NCBI RefSeq assembly: GCF_000151665.1
Contig: NW_013171817.1
Coordinates: forward strand, 62,001 to 126,000
Source of the DNA: Blastocystis hominis
Lineage: Eukaryota; Sar; Bigyra; Opalinata; Blastocystidae
DNA: 64,000 bases
Direction: 5' to 3'
Shown here: positions 54,901 through 64,000 of the stretch, piece by piece
How the letters are laid out: each line of letters opens with the position of its first letter
Position numbering within the stretch: the stretch's first letter is position 1
The notes under the pieces: generated by a model
Databases searched by the model: none
What the model was told of the DNA's origin: nothing
Seen by the model: only the letters and a program-made list of their open reading frames with translations
Program-made: the position numbers and the translations under genes

Positions 54901-55090
54901 CAAGCGAGTATTTAAAGCGGTTTGTGGAGCAGTCGAAGGTCCAAGAAAGCTTTTCGTTCTTTTGTTCGGTAAGGAGCGGTGGTGGAATAAGATGTAGCAA
55001 TTGCAAAGCAAACTCGGACCCGAAAATTTCCAGAGAGCATTCCAAAAGATGGACGCGTCGTTGCTCAATTCCTTATCAAGCTATCTGTAG
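51981..55090 (+). CDS. IPO11: Importin-11-like karyopherin
   Basis: Plus-strand gene, ATG 51981, TAG 55088-55090, about seven short introns, roughly 960 residues. HEAT repeats throughout. The importin-beta N-terminal part reads FGIRQLAVINIKNCVNNRWW, LSEEAKQSF and IARIARVDYPDRIGNYLEVI. Further on, LALLDEDPESSYWTLTNSCY, LAVRLAGVGCLTELLEGSPM, VDLCLEDGLILWNSTLRIEG and MNIVDAYLYLGRESFVQAYR align in order with importin-11 (WEEDPEGF; LLEDGLELW; KIINGYIFLSSTEFLQTYA). IPO11 imports ubiquitin-conjugating enzymes and RPL12 in animals. Boundaries near 52545 and 53050 are only approximate. A run of overlapping octamers lies at 55114-55137. Confidence 0.86.
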
Positions 55091-55113
55091 TTTTTGGCAT
55101 TTAATTATTTAAT

Positions 55114-55137
55114 TGTTTGTTTGTTTGTTTGTTTGTT
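55114..55137 (+). terminator. Array of overlapping 3'-end octamers after importin-11
   Basis: (TGTT/TTGT)-type repeat holding five overlapping TGTTTGTT copies at 4-bp steps, 24 bp after the stop. Confidence 0.7.
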
Positions 55138-55250
55138 GAAAATGTATAGTGATACCATTGTTGATCCTTGATAAGGATGGAAAAAGTGGTTCTCCAATCA
55201 TCATCAAGATGAATGTTTCAACGTTTCTATTCATAATAATCTTGTGAGCG

Positions 55251-56894
55251 ATGAACTTTTTGTTGTAGGTTTGGTTAATTTTGGTCAAGGATAGCGGATT
55301 CTTAATTGCGGCTGCTCTAGCCTACCCTCAATTCCCTACCTTTTACAAGGCCAACGTCACCGTAACACTGCCTTACGCTGACTTTGTGGAGCCCATCTTT
55401 GTCTACTATGATGCTGACGCTAAGAAGGCTCGTTTCGATTATTGTAATTTTTATTTGGATACGAATGAGAGGTAGATGGTGGTGTCAACAGATACTACTA
55501 TGATATGAACAAGGAAGTCGGATATGCTATCGTAGAGTTGGATACTTTGGTATGAGATGTAGGTTCCTGTGGTTGCTTACGAGACTTGCTTCAACATCCA
55601 CAAGGGTGATGTGGCCATGAACTCGATTCTCCCTGACCTGGAGGGTTTCGAACTTCAGGATAAGATGGAGAAGGTCAACGGCCACAACTGCAGAGTGTGG
55701 TACCACGAGGAGCAGATTGGCGACAAGCTGAACAAGTATTGGTACTATGAGGACATTGGCAACTTCAAGCCTGTCCGCTTCTACATGATCGGCTACAACG
55801 TGGTCCTGCAGTCTCACTTCGATGAGTACATCTACGATTACATCTCTGTGGAGTACGTGCGTCCCACTGCTGAGGATTTCTCGGAGCCCGAGACGAAGTG
55901 GACTTGCATTGACTTCCCTGGACCTGGTTCGGTTGTGGGCGACTCGCACAAGTTCCTGTCGACCCGCTTCCCTCGCACGGCTGCTGCGGAGTTCAAGCAG
56001 TTCGTGAAGGACAACAAGAAGTGCTACAACGATGTGGAGTACAAGGAGCGCCAGCTGAACTTCCTGCGCAACAAGGCCCGCGTGGAGAAGGTGAACAGCG
56101 AGAACCGCAGCTACAAGCTGAAGCTGAACCACCTGGCGGATCGCTCGGAGTCGGAGCTGCGCGCCATGATGGGACTGAAGCGCTCGCAGAAGAAGGACTT
56201 CGCCGCTCATCGCTACACGCCCAGCAACGGCGTCAAGCCCGACTTCGTGGACTGGAGAGAGAAGGGAGCCGTGACCCCCGTGAAGGATCAGTGCATGTGC
56301 GGATCCTGCTGGACCTACGGAACGGTGGGAGTGCTGGAGGGACAGTACTTCCTCAAGTACGGCAAGCTGGTCAAGTTCTCGGAGCAGAACCTGCTGGACT
56401 GCTCGTGGAACTTCGGTAACGACGGCTGCAACGGAGGCGAGGACTTCCGCGCCTACGGCTGGATGCTGCACAACGGCGGTCTGATGACCGACGAGGACTA
56501 CGGACACTACCTGGGCATTGACGGATGGTGCCACTTCAACAAGTCCGCCGCCGCCGTCAAGATCACGGACTACGTGCTGATCACCCCCGGATCGGTGGAG
56601 GAGCTGGAGGACGCCGTGGCCAACGTGGGTCCCATCTCCGTCGGTATCGCTGTCACCACCGACTTCCTCTTCTACGCCGAGGGAGTCTTCGACAACCCCG
56701 AGTGCTCGTCCGCTGTGGAGGATCAGGCGCATGCCGTCCTGGCCGTGGGTTACGGAACCGAGAACGGAAAGGACTACTGGCTGATCAAGAACTCCTGGTC
56801 CACTTACTGGGGAGACAACGGCTACGTCAAGATTGCGAGAAAGAACAACATTTGCGGTGTTGCCACTGCTGCTTCCTATCCTATTCTGGAGTAA
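55251..56894 (+). CDS. Secreted papain-family cysteine protease with extra N-terminal domain
   Basis: Plus-strand gene, ATG 55251, introns 55265-55294, 55444-55475 and 55532-55562, TAA 56892-56894, about 515 residues. Splicing restores a signal peptide (MNFLFGFLIAAALA), a 170-residue N-terminal domain, an I29-type propeptide (FKQFVKDNKKCYNDVEYKER; YKLKLNHLADRSESELRAMM) and a C1A protease: VKDQCMCGSCWTYGTVGVLE (oxyanion Gln and catalytic Cys), DQAHAVLAVGYG (His), LIKNSWSTYWGDNGY (Asn). This layout is that of the 26/29-kDa digestive protease family of insects and protists. It is probably secreted or lysosomal. Very GC-rich with strong codon bias, suggesting high expression. A distant relative of its N-terminal domain may be encoded at 62817-63681. 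Confidence 0.94.
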
Positions 56895-56938
56895 ATAGAA
56901 TCTCATGGCAAAGTATTATAATAAAGAAAAGAAATATT

Positions 56939-56946
56939 TGTTTGTT
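56939..56946 (+). terminator. 3'-end octamer of the cysteine protease gene
   Basis: TGTTTGTT, 44 bp after the TAA. Confidence 0.7.
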
Positions 56947-57052
56947 TCCAAAACAGGTAGTAGTTGTTGCAGTTTGTATTTTGAATATATTTAGACTTTT
57001 GTAATTGTGTCTTTTTGAATAAGCAGGCACACGGGCTTGCAGGTCAATAAGA

Positions 57053-59758
57053 ATGCAATCTAGCTACGTAAGTCATGGAAAGATACGATTCACTTGCAGG
57101 ATCAACAAAAGCGGTTTTATGAGCTAGACGCTGTTTGACTTGGCTTTGGATCTAACAAATAGCAAAATTCAAAGATAAAGGAGAAGATAAAACGTCTTGA
57201 AGAGAAAAACCTAGCGTTGCAGGTATGTGCCTTTTGTAAAGTGATTGTCGCTCACTCTGTCTAGAAACAGCTTTCTTCGAAGAAAGAAGAGGTTAAACAA
57301 TTGAGTACCAGGATCATTTCTGCGGGACAACTCCTGAATGATACGAAAAAAGAGAACGATGTGAATAATATAAATAGGAACGGCTGATTTTCTAGACACT
57401 GAGTGAACAAATCGCATCTCTAAACAAGGAACTCAGTGACCAAAAGGATAAAGCCAAAAAGGAGACTGCCAGTCTCAAGGCCCTTCTTGCGGAGCGGGAT
57501 GCAAAAATCAAGAAGCTCAATGAGAAGGTGGATTCCCTCTATATGACGTCTCTCGAGGAAGCGAGGAAGAAAGACCAGCTGCAAGACCGTCTCGACGATA
57601 TGGAGAAGCAGATCAAAACTGCCAGTCCTTCCGTGTATTCGAGCACGATCATCTCTTCGTCGGCCGTCTATTCCCTACTGAGCGACGCCCAGCAGAAAAT
57701 AGAGAGTTTGCAGTCCCAGCTGAGCGAGGTCACCAAGCAGCGCGACACCGTAGCTGTGCGATAGAGGAGGCCTGAGCGCTAGTTAAGCAAAGAGAACGAG
57801 AACTTGAAGCAGGACGTTCAGGTTCTTCGAAGGCAGCACGAGAACTGCGCTGCCCGCGAGTCCTTGCTGCACCAGAACAATCGTCAGCTCCAAAGCATGG
57901 TGGCGAGCCACGAGGCGGAGAAGGCGGACTTGCTTGCGCGGATTTCGTCGGTCGGAAAGGAGTCGGACGCCACGACGTACTGGAAGATTCGTTTGGAGAT
58001 CGTGGGGTCGCTGAACGAGCGATTGCTGGGGCTTTTGAAGTTCTTTTCCGGCTTTTCTTCGCTTCCTCCTTTGGGAACGGAGACCTATCTTTCGATGCTG
58101 GAGCGAGAGCGAAACGAGTTCCTCCAGATGGCGAGCAAGGAGTGCTCCAAGCGTCGAATCGTCGAGAGCCAGCTGCTCGGCGTGCAGGAACAGCTGCGCC
58201 AGCTCCAGATGAACTACGACCGTCTGATCAATCCGCTGGAGCAGGTGGAGTGCGCGTGCGCGATGCAGGACGAAACGGATTTGGCCATTCTGCGCGATGC
58301 GCTGAACGTAGCGACGCGGGAAGGGCGTGAAGAATAGGAGAAACTGGGACATCTGCAGGCGCTGGAAGGCCAGCTGGACGTGATGAAGGAGGCGCAGCAG
58401 ACGGATAAGCAGCGGATGGACGCGCTGCAGAAGCGGAACATCGAGCTGGAAGAGCGACTGAACGTTCTGCAGAAGGAAAACGAATCGAACCAGCAGTACA
58501 TTCAGTCATTGGAGGAGGACTTGGAGGACAAGGAGTCGAAGATTCAGCGAGAAATCACAGCGAGCAAGGTGATGGAGGAGTCGTGGCATCAAGTAGAATT
58601 GGCCGGGGACTGCGAGCCTAGATGAAGGAATCCGTGGATTCGTTGCGCGCCACCGATAGGCTGAGTAAGGATTCGTTGAAGGCGAGCAAAAGTGAACTGA
58701 GTCGCGTGAAGGACGAATCGGAAAGCAAGATCAAGCAGTTAGATGAGCGAGTCAAGCAGTTGGAAGAGAAGAGTGGCAAGTTGAAACTGGACTATGAAGC
58801 CGCGAGTTCGGATTTGGAGACTGTGAGCAACTACGCCGTGATGCTTGTGTACGACTTCTGCAAAACGTGCAAGGACTGGGAGATCAGCGTGGCCAACTGC
58901 GACTCCATCGAGAAGATGATCTCGCATCTGGGGACGCTCGCCAGCAATCCCGGGTTCGTGAACGAGGTGATGAAGATCTTTGCGGGGGCCACGACGCTGG
59001 TGACTTCCGACCTCTGCACGTTCTTCCAGACGAACCAGGAACACGTGGGGCAGCTGAAGAAGGAGCTGGAGGCGACGACGAAGCTGTGCGACAGCAAGCA
59101 GAAGCAGCTGGATCTGATTCCGGATCACGTGCTGCTGGACCAGATGGAGGGCGGGACGATGAAGACCACGATTTCGTGCGATACGCAGATGATTCCCGTG
59201 GGGGAGAGCGCGATGGGGAACCTGCTTCGGCAGAACAAGTATCTCCAATCGACCGTCTCCGTGTATCAGAACGAAATCGAGGAGCTGTCGAGCCGATTGC
59301 AGGCGGCCAACCAGCTGCCCGTGGCGTTGGGCGTCGACCAGAACAGTGTTTCGCAGCAGCTGGAGTACGAGCGGAGCCAGTGCGTTCTGTGGCGAATCCG
59401 CGCGGAGCAGCTGGAATTGACGCTGAGTATGTCGGTGGACAATCAGAGCTGCCTGACCGATTCGGATCTTGCGAACATTGAAGTGCAGGTGAATAATCTC
59501 ATGACGGACGTGTTCAATACAACGTACGATATGGGACTGCCGGTCTCGCTCGAGTCGATGAAGAGCGTGTATCACAACTGTGTGAAGCAGAATGAAAACC
59601 GAGAGCCGCCCGAGATTGAGACGAATTTGTATTGTACCAAAACCATGATCGACAGCATCATCAAATCTCTCTTGGATGAAAAGTACGTCATGGAAATGGC
59701 TGCTTCGGAAATGAAAGACCAAATCCGGAAGCTGAGATATCAAATGGCAAATGTTTGA
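57053..59758 (+). CDS. Long coiled-coil protein, unknown
   Basis: Plus-strand gene, ATG 57053 (MQSSYDQQKRFYELDAQNSK), about eight introns of 30-42 bp, TGA 59756-59758, about 815 residues. Nearly all heptad coiled coil (KIKEKIKRLEEKNLALQKQL; LKALLAERDAKIKKLNEKVD; LNVLQKENESNQQYIQSLEE). It is broken by two less-coiled segments: one with YWKIRLEIVGSLNERLLGLL, and one Cys/Met-rich with MLVYDFCKTCKDWEISVANC. The C-terminus returns to helix. The overall form recalls dynactin p150, golgins or centrosomal proteins, but no diagnostic domain (CAP-Gly, GRIP) is present. Its last bases, AATGTTTGATAG, include an octamer-like TGTTTGAT. A GTA microsatellite and a proper octamer (59841) follow. Confidence 0.72.
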
Positions 59759-59768
59759 TAGAGTGTTA

Positions 59769-59770
<2 letters not shown>

Positions 59771-59822
<52 letters not shown>
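59771..59822. repeat. (GTA)n microsatellite
   Basis: Seventeen perfect GTA units in the 3' flank of the coiled-coil gene. On the other strand they read as ACT, giving a spurious poly-Thr extension of the RMI1-like frame. Confidence 0.95.
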
Positions 59823-59840
59823 AACTGATACTAGTAGCCA

Positions 59841-59859
59841 TGTTTGTTCCAAAAAAACA
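59841..59859. terminator. Back-to-back polyadenylation motifs shared by the coiled-coil gene (+) and RMI1-like gene (-)
   Basis: Plus strand TGTTTGTT, CCA, AAAAAACA; the right half is TGTTTTTT on the minus strand, a weaker octamer. Same arrangement as at 5979, 24195, 32686 and 47875. Confidence 0.65.
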
Positions 59860-59864
59860 TCCAC

Positions 59865-60361
59865 ACACTGTTCCTCCTAATAAAAGGACGTTGGTAGGGT
59901 TTAGGAGAAGCAGGCCATTCTCCACACGAACATTCTGAACTGCGATCTTGGCTCCCCGTTTGATAGCAATCGTCAACGAAGGAATAGGAGTATATTCTAT
60001 GGCATAGCAGGTCGTCTTCCCGTCGGTCAGCTCCATCTTCAGCATTCTGTTCGTTGTATCAGTAAACTGCGAGTCTTTCGGAACGGAAATGTTCACGATC
60101 TTTTCAATCTACTTGGTTTAAGCAGGAACTGCCTTACTTGCAATACAACACACATCGGTATAGTATAGCACTGCGTCGGAGTCTGCAAGGAAGCTAAAAT
60201 GCCCTCACTACACACAGAGAGGTCTGTATTCAGCGCCGTATTGTATAAGAACTCACATTGAGAGGTACTATGCTTGTGACACACAGACTGTTTCTACTTT
60301 GTGCAATTCTTCAACTTCTCTTGAATCCTATAAATACAACATCAATACAACAGAGTACCAT
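59865..60361 (-). CDS. RMI1/TDRD3-type OB-fold protein
   Basis: Minus-strand gene. My preferred splicing starts at ATG 60361, with a 31-bp intron straight after the start codon, then SREVEELHKYLS, a further exon EGILASLQTPTQCYTIPMCV, and the main exon. The core reads VLQIEKIVNISVPKDSQFTD, RMLKMELTDGKTTCYAIEYT, PGTK-like KRGAKIAVQNVRV and GLLLLNPTNVLLLGGTV. This is the N-terminal OB-fold of RMI1 and TDRD3 (RmLk..LTDG, aiEy, GlLLL.p.N...LGG.V), partners of topoisomerase III. About 110 residues, so only this domain is present. The stop seems made by polyadenylation: GTG-T, five bases, TGTTTTTT. Reading through would add a poly-Thr tail from the GTA repeat. Confidence 0.74.
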
Positions 60362-60450
60362 GACTGCTTCAAATAGAGACCGCTCTTTTGAAGGTCAGTA
60401 AACATTTTCTTGTTAAACAGTTTTTATTCTTTATAGGAGAATTTTGAAGT

Positions 60451-61322
60451 ATGAATACTGCCTATGAAGCTACTGAGTTGGGATTTGTCATGGACAATAC
60501 AAAAGTGGATTCCACAGGTAACTATATCTGTGCTATTGAATGAGCAGAGGATATCATACTCGACGGATTCAAATTACCAAAATATTTGCCTCCTGTCGTT
60601 ATGTATAATGACAAGGAAATGCACTTTCTGAGGTATTTATTGCAACACTGTAAAGATTAGTGAACAATTAACATCTGATCCGGTGAAACGATCGCTGATT
60701 CCTACAATCGATACTCCAAACCATTGCTTTGTAGTATCTTCGTCTCAGATTCGTAGGGTATGTACATTCGGATAGCGATATTTTTTAGCCTGATACGATT
60801 TTTGATAACTACCGTTTAAACCCTCAAGAGGCGCGGTACTTCTTTTATTATTTTCCACTCATTGTTAGAAAGAAAATAGCGGAATTGAAGGGTAAACTGA
60901 GGAAACTGAGAAACAAATCACAGAAGATCTCTTTGGAAACTATTACCGAAATGACCGAAGATGAGGACAGAATCCTGGTAATGCAATTCCGTGTTTTTAA
61001 GATTAGCATGACATCATTCAGTATGATCTCTGGATTCAAACGTATGAAAATCGAAAAGAGAGTCCTCCGAACTCTAGAATGATTTATGAAAAGGAGGTTA
61101 GAATGCTGCTAGGAGAGCTCACCGAGTTCCGGAATAGCGAGACTGAAGAATCTCATGTGGAAGAGATAGACAATGATATTAATGTGGGAGAAGGAAGGAA
61201 GGGGGACTGACGGATAGACGTTAAATCGAGTTTTTACGACCTATTGCGATACGCCTACGCCTGAAAATGAGCTTGAGTTGAAGACAGTGTATTACAGAAT
61301 CATCTCTTCGTACTATCAATAA
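60451..61322 (+). CDS. Unknown acidic/helical protein
   Basis: Plus-strand gene, ATG 60451 (MNTAYEATELGFVMDNTKVD), six introns of 28-44 bp, TAA 61320-61322, about 230 residues. Splicing gives one open frame: LDGFKLPKYLPPVVMYNDKE, NHCFVVSSSQIRRPDTIFDN, ARYFFYYFPLIVRKKIAELK, a basic coil (KGKLRKLRNKSQKISLETIT), an acidic stretch and VYYRIISSYYQ at the end. I recognise no family; it is soluble, without signal peptide or membrane segment. 3' signals: TGTTTGCT about 12 bp after the stop, and a full TGTTTGTT at 61418-61425. Confidence 0.62.
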
Positions 61323-61475
61323 ATATTATCTTCTGTGTTTGCTCTCCTTTTCCTTGTCCATTTTCTGCTGTTTATTGTGTATTCAACCAATCATAAATAT
61401 ACCAATAATAATCTAAATGTTTGTTTGTGTAGACAAAATTCGGGACGATTATTGGAATTTCTTTTTCTTCTCAAA

Positions 61476-62173
61476 ATGTCGGAATCTGCTCAGCTTCCTT
61501 CCGTCCAGAGGATTCGAAGGGATGGTAAATGAGATTCGATGCATTTGAGCTTGTAGGAACCTTCAGTTGTTTTGCGGATGCTTCCTTTAATCCGAACCAG
61601 TTTACAAGTGGCCTTATGCGATCCAGAGACGGAGAGACACAGGGGATGGATATCGATATGTGTTTAAAGATGCTTTCGATTTACTTGGAGACTATTGATA
61701 ATGATTTGCGTGACGTTGTCTTACAGAACCAAGATAAATTGTTTAGCCAGATCAGTGACATCAAAGGGTTAAAAACAGAGTACGAACATATTTACAGCCA
61801 AGTGGATGCGATTACTACTTCCTTCAACTCAATAAAGAGCGAAGTGAATGCTTCGTGCAAGTCGATTCGAGAGAATGCGGTTCGTTTGGCTAATTTCAAT
61901 GCTGTTGTTCTGCTATTGCGCCAAGTTATAGCTTTCCGCTCTGGCATAAAGAAGATTCGCGGCTTTTTGTCAGAAAGCAATCCATCACAGAGAGCTTGGC
62001 TCCGTGCTCAGAAAACGTATCAAGAGATTGAGAAGACGTTCAACGAAGGCCATTTATCAGGTAGATGAATCGAAATTATTTGAATCGTAGATGTGAAAGC
62101 CCTAGCGGAGGATATTCGCTATTTCAATGAGATCCGAGCCAAGATCATCGAGCACGTATCGGCCAAGAAATAA
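61476..62173 (+). CDS. COG5-like protein, N-terminal domain only
   Basis: Plus-strand gene, ATG 61476, introns of 32 bp (near 61522) and 30 bp (near 62060), TAA 62171-62173, about 210 residues. It begins with a short polar lead, then FADASFNPNQFTSGLMRSRD and a long helical segment: ETIDNDLRDVVLQNQDKLFS, LKTEYEHIYSQVDAITTSFN, IRENAVRLANFNAVVLLLRQ and AWLRAQKTYQEIEKTFNEGH. This follows the COG5 N-terminus (FLsddFD...Y......L...I..L...L...V...H..LL.Q). Animal and yeast COG5 is much longer. Here the frame stops at an ordinary TAA, and I see no continuing exon in the 110 bp before the octamer at 62280. It may be a minimal COG5, or another complex subunit of the same fold. Confidence 0.66.
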
Positions 62174-62279
62174 ATGGATGAAGCACTCCATTCAGAAGGA
62201 TGGGGTGGCTTCGTGCTAGGGACAGGGAGATAAAAACAAAGAAGTGAAAAGATATCAAGAATTACAGTGTGTAGCGGCC

Positions 62280-62287
62280 TGTTTGTT
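62280..62287 (+). terminator. 3'-end octamer of the COG5-like gene
   Basis: TGTTTGTT directly abutting the stop codon (62290-62288) of the convergent Hsp20 gene. Confidence 0.65.
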
Positions 62288-62807
62288 TTAAATCTTCACG
62301 ACAGCTGCTTGCTGCGCCTCCACCTTGGGCATAGTGAGGATCAGCATTCCATCCTCAAGCTTCGCAGCAATCTTCTCCGTATCGCACGTAGCTGGCATCT
62401 ACGGAAAACGAGCTGATTGAGCAAAGTACCTTCAGAGCACGCTTAAACGGTCCGTTTCTGCGCTCCGTTTGCAAATACTTATCGTTGGGGCCAATCACCT
62501 TCTTCTTTCTCTTTCCTTCGATACAGATCATGTCGCCCTTCACCTGAATATTGATACGGTCCTTAGGGATTCCAGGGACATCGCAGATAACGACAAACTG
62601 CGTATCCGTCTAGTCTATCAGTCCATCTCCTTCAACCCCAACTTCAACGATATCGACGCTCATATGATATCGATCTGCTGCATTATTCTCACTAACAGTA
62701 AAGAAGACCCTTAATCACTACTATTTCATTCTTGTGCCAGGAACAGTAGAAAGAGCAAAATCGTCGTCCTCAAAGTATGGGTTTGATGCAAAGTTCAATA
62801 TCGACAT
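62288..62807 (-). CDS. Small heat shock protein (Hsp20/alpha-crystallin)
   Basis: Four-exon minus-strand gene: ATG 62807, introns of 30, 33 and 30 bp, TAA 62290-62288, about 140 residues. The N-terminal arm is MSILNFASNPYFEDDDFALS. The alpha-crystallin domain reads QFVVICDVPGIPKDRINIQV, GDMICIEGKRKKK, ERRNGPFKRALKMPATCDTE and KLEDGMLILTMPKVE, with the IxI-like VVKI at the end. ATP-independent chaperone. Splicing at a TA/T-split Tyr codon joins exon 1 to exon 2. It lies 10 bp downstream of the stop of the gene at 62817-63681 on the same strand. Confidence 0.93.
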
Positions 62808-62816
62808 GTCTGGGAA

Positions 62817-63681
62817 TCAAAAACAGTGAAAATAAGTGAAAAGAGAGTGATTTGAAAAGGTTTGAATGGAAAAAACAATATACACTTTTACAAAAGGACC
62901 AAAAATCTGCTTGTACGGCCACCCTTTACTATTTCGTAAACAGCGTCCCGACTCCTTCCTATTCCTCACACCTGCTACTCGATCCATACCAATAAAGCAC
63001 ATCAAAAAGCCAAGGACTCAGAGTTTCTCTGGAAATATGGTTGTAGACCGTGGAAAACACGGGAACTGCTGTCTTCTCTTCTGTTACCCAATACTCATCC
63101 ACTCTCAGAGGCACTACTATCGATTTGATGCATCATATCTACATTTTGTGACTTCTTCAAAATAAATATCAAAGTATTGGCGGTAGTTCTGAGTGGAGTA
63201 GCTCAACAGTCGCTGGTCCCCATCTACTTTGATTCCCTGTGGTTGACTCACGGCCATAATTGCGTACGTCATTTTTAACTTTCGAAGGGAAGGACGGCAG
63301 AGGAAATAGCTGTCCAAGATAGCTATATTCGCAAATATCAGTGCCATTGAGTGACTCTATCCGAACCTCATAGTGCTATCCTCAATCTGTGTGTCCATTC
63401 CTACCTGGTGATAATTCTTGATCAGAATCACATCGACGCCATTTTCATCCTTGTACTCAAAGCGTGCACCTCCATAATCCCTATCATACAGGAGCTTATA
63501 GCTGCGAATTCTTGGGGGGTATTCCTGGGACTAGGTGGTGACAAAATCCGCATACTCATACTTCAGGAATCTGATAGGCAACAGTACTATAGTTGATTTC
63601 GAGAGAGGGCGGAAATTCGGGCATGGAAGCTTCCGTCAAGATCCCACAGACTACGAATGCAAAGAGCACGATCCAACACAT
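62817..63681 (-). CDS. Secreted protein resembling the N-terminal domain of the cysteine protease
   Basis: Minus-strand gene, ATG 63681, signal peptide MCWIVLFAFVVCGILTEAS, about five introns of 26-31 bp, TGA 62819-62817. Readable exons: MPEFPPSLEINYSTVAYQIP, YKLLYDRDYGGARFEYKDEN, HYEVRIESLNGTDICEYSYL, YRQYFDIYFEEVTKLVPLRV and AVPVFSTVYNHISRETLSPW. The pattern (FP start, a YY-D-x-x-GGARFEY segment, a VP-x-x-x-x-E-YW strand) resembles the region before the propeptide of the cysteine protease at 55251-56894. That relation is inferred by eye. No protease domain follows. The last exon (basic, then VYIVFSIQTF) is less certain. Confidence 0.6.
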
Positions 63682-63696
63682 CACGGACGACTTTGC

Positions 63697-63704
63697 AACA
63701 AACA
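63697..63704 (-). terminator. 3'-end octamer of the carrier gene
   Basis: TGTTTGTT on minus, 50 bp after the carrier stop codon; the next gene's ATG follows 16 bp further. Confidence 0.7.
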
Positions 63705-63754
63705 AGGCAAAAACGATAATAGAAATATACAGGAGATACTAAAATCAATATATT

Positions 63755-64000
63755 TTACTTCATAAAAGCCTTATTATACCAACCATTGAATAAATCCTTC
63801 AAGAGCAAACTAATCATCGCGTGAGGAGCCGAACGAGCCCAGAAAGTCCAGTAACCTCTCCAGAACGTGGTAAAGCCTTCATAGCGCACGATCTTGTAGG
63901 CACAGTCAACTAAGTTCTTGTACGGCATTTTTCCCGTTTCAGGATCAACACGCATATTCATCATACGGCACTTAATTAAATCGAAAGGCAAAGTCGTAAA
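63755..64000 (-). CDS. Mitochondrial carrier protein, C-terminal fragment
   Basis: Minus-strand frame open to the window edge; stop TAA 63757-63755. It holds the third repeat of a mitochondrial carrier: TLPFDLIKCRMMNMRVDPET (PxDxxKxR signature), YKNLVDCAYKIVRYEGFTTF, then WRGYWTFWARSAPHAMISLL and KDLFNGWY. The second half resembles the oxoglutarate/malate or dicarboxylate carriers of the inner membrane, but the substrate cannot be told from this part. The start lies outside the window. Confidence 0.88.
   Translation of the reverse strand, partial: FTTLPFDLIKCRMMNMRVDPETGKMPYKNLVDCAYKIVRYEGFTTFWRGYWTFWARSAPHAMISLLLKDLFNGWYNKAFMK

Noticed and set aside
55527-56906. 459-residue frame on the minus strand
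   Set aside because: Antisense shadow of the cysteine protease, caused by strong codon bias; composition is Val/Leu/His/Arg without motifs.
58739-59743. 334-residue frame on the minus strand
   Set aside because: Shadow of the coiled-coil gene; His/Arg/Leu-rich, no motifs.
59740-59860. Poly-Thr C-terminal extension of the RMI1-like protein
   Set aside because: It is the inverse reading of a GTA microsatellite beyond the minus-strand 3' signal; the OB-fold ends before it.
60359-60362. CATG as overlapping start codons of two divergent genes
   Set aside because: The plus-strand frame from 60360 meets a stop after splicing; the plus gene starts better at ATG 60451.
1-64000. Bacterial origin or operons
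   Set aside because: Spliceosomal introns in nearly every gene, ribosomal proteins uL30/eL19 of eukaryotic type, eIF3b/eIF5, adaptin and a proteasome lid subunit exclude it.

Overview
This is a eukaryotic nuclear fragment that I assign, by inference, to Blastocystis (Stramenopiles, Opalinata). Three things seen in the sequence point there. Genes are packed at up to roughly 0.9 per kb on both strands. Almost every gene is cut by tiny introns, mostly 28-36 bp, that nearly always end in TAG. Gene ends carry the octamer TGTTTGTT (or a one-base variant) a few bases after the inferred poly(A) site. Published work on Blastocystis describes this octamer and describes genes with no genomic stop codon, where the first As of the poly(A) tail complete a UAA or UGA. 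Several genes here read best that way. No database search was possible; names come from recognised motifs and from splicing the frames by hand.

Layout. 1-1400: remains of a MORN-repeat gene. 1396-8050: adenylate-kinase-like gene lacking key catalytic residues (-), SAS-6-like centriole protein (-), GRIP-domain golgin (+), COG6 (-). 8637-17900: a lower-GC accessory island with two large MORN plus leucine-rich-repeat genes (one per strand) and a broken copy of the eIF3b gene. 17916-24182: eIF3b, dephospho-CoA kinase, a cation-diffusion-facilitator transporter and an amino-acid transporter, all on +. 24217-27165: TANGO6/RTP1-like HEAT protein (-). 27215-29319: small membrane protein and sugar transporter (+). 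29671-36370: RPL7 (-), discoidin-like protein (+), RPL19 (+), organelle-targeted PP2C (-), dTMP kinase (+), small membrane protein (-), secreted protein (+), NTF2 (-). 36867-41066: beta-adaptin (+), prolidase (-), tRNA-Thr (-). 41158-49074: disordered D/W/E-repeat protein (+), UVRAG/VPS38 (+), dCTP pyrophosphatase (+), RPN8 (+), LST8 (-). 49448-59758: Rab-like GTPase, eIF5, importin-11, papain-type cysteine protease and a long coiled-coil protein, all +. 59865-64000: RMI1/TDRD3 OB-fold protein (-), unknown protein (+), COG5 N-terminal-only protein (+), Hsp20 (-), secreted protein (-), mitochondrial carrier fragment (-).

Most genes are housekeeping: membrane traffic (COG5, COG6, golgin, adaptin, Rab, UVRAG), translation (eIF3b, eIF5, RPL7, RPL19), nuclear transport (NTF2, importin-11), proteasome and TOR signalling. 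The most interesting points are: (1) convergent gene pairs whose 3' signals lie back to back as a 17-19 bp palindrome; (2) coding sequences that depend on polyadenylation for their stop codon; (3) a MORN-LRR family in which every intron resolved is phase 1, so LRR exons are interchangeable cassettes; (4) several proteins that have lost expected residues or domains.
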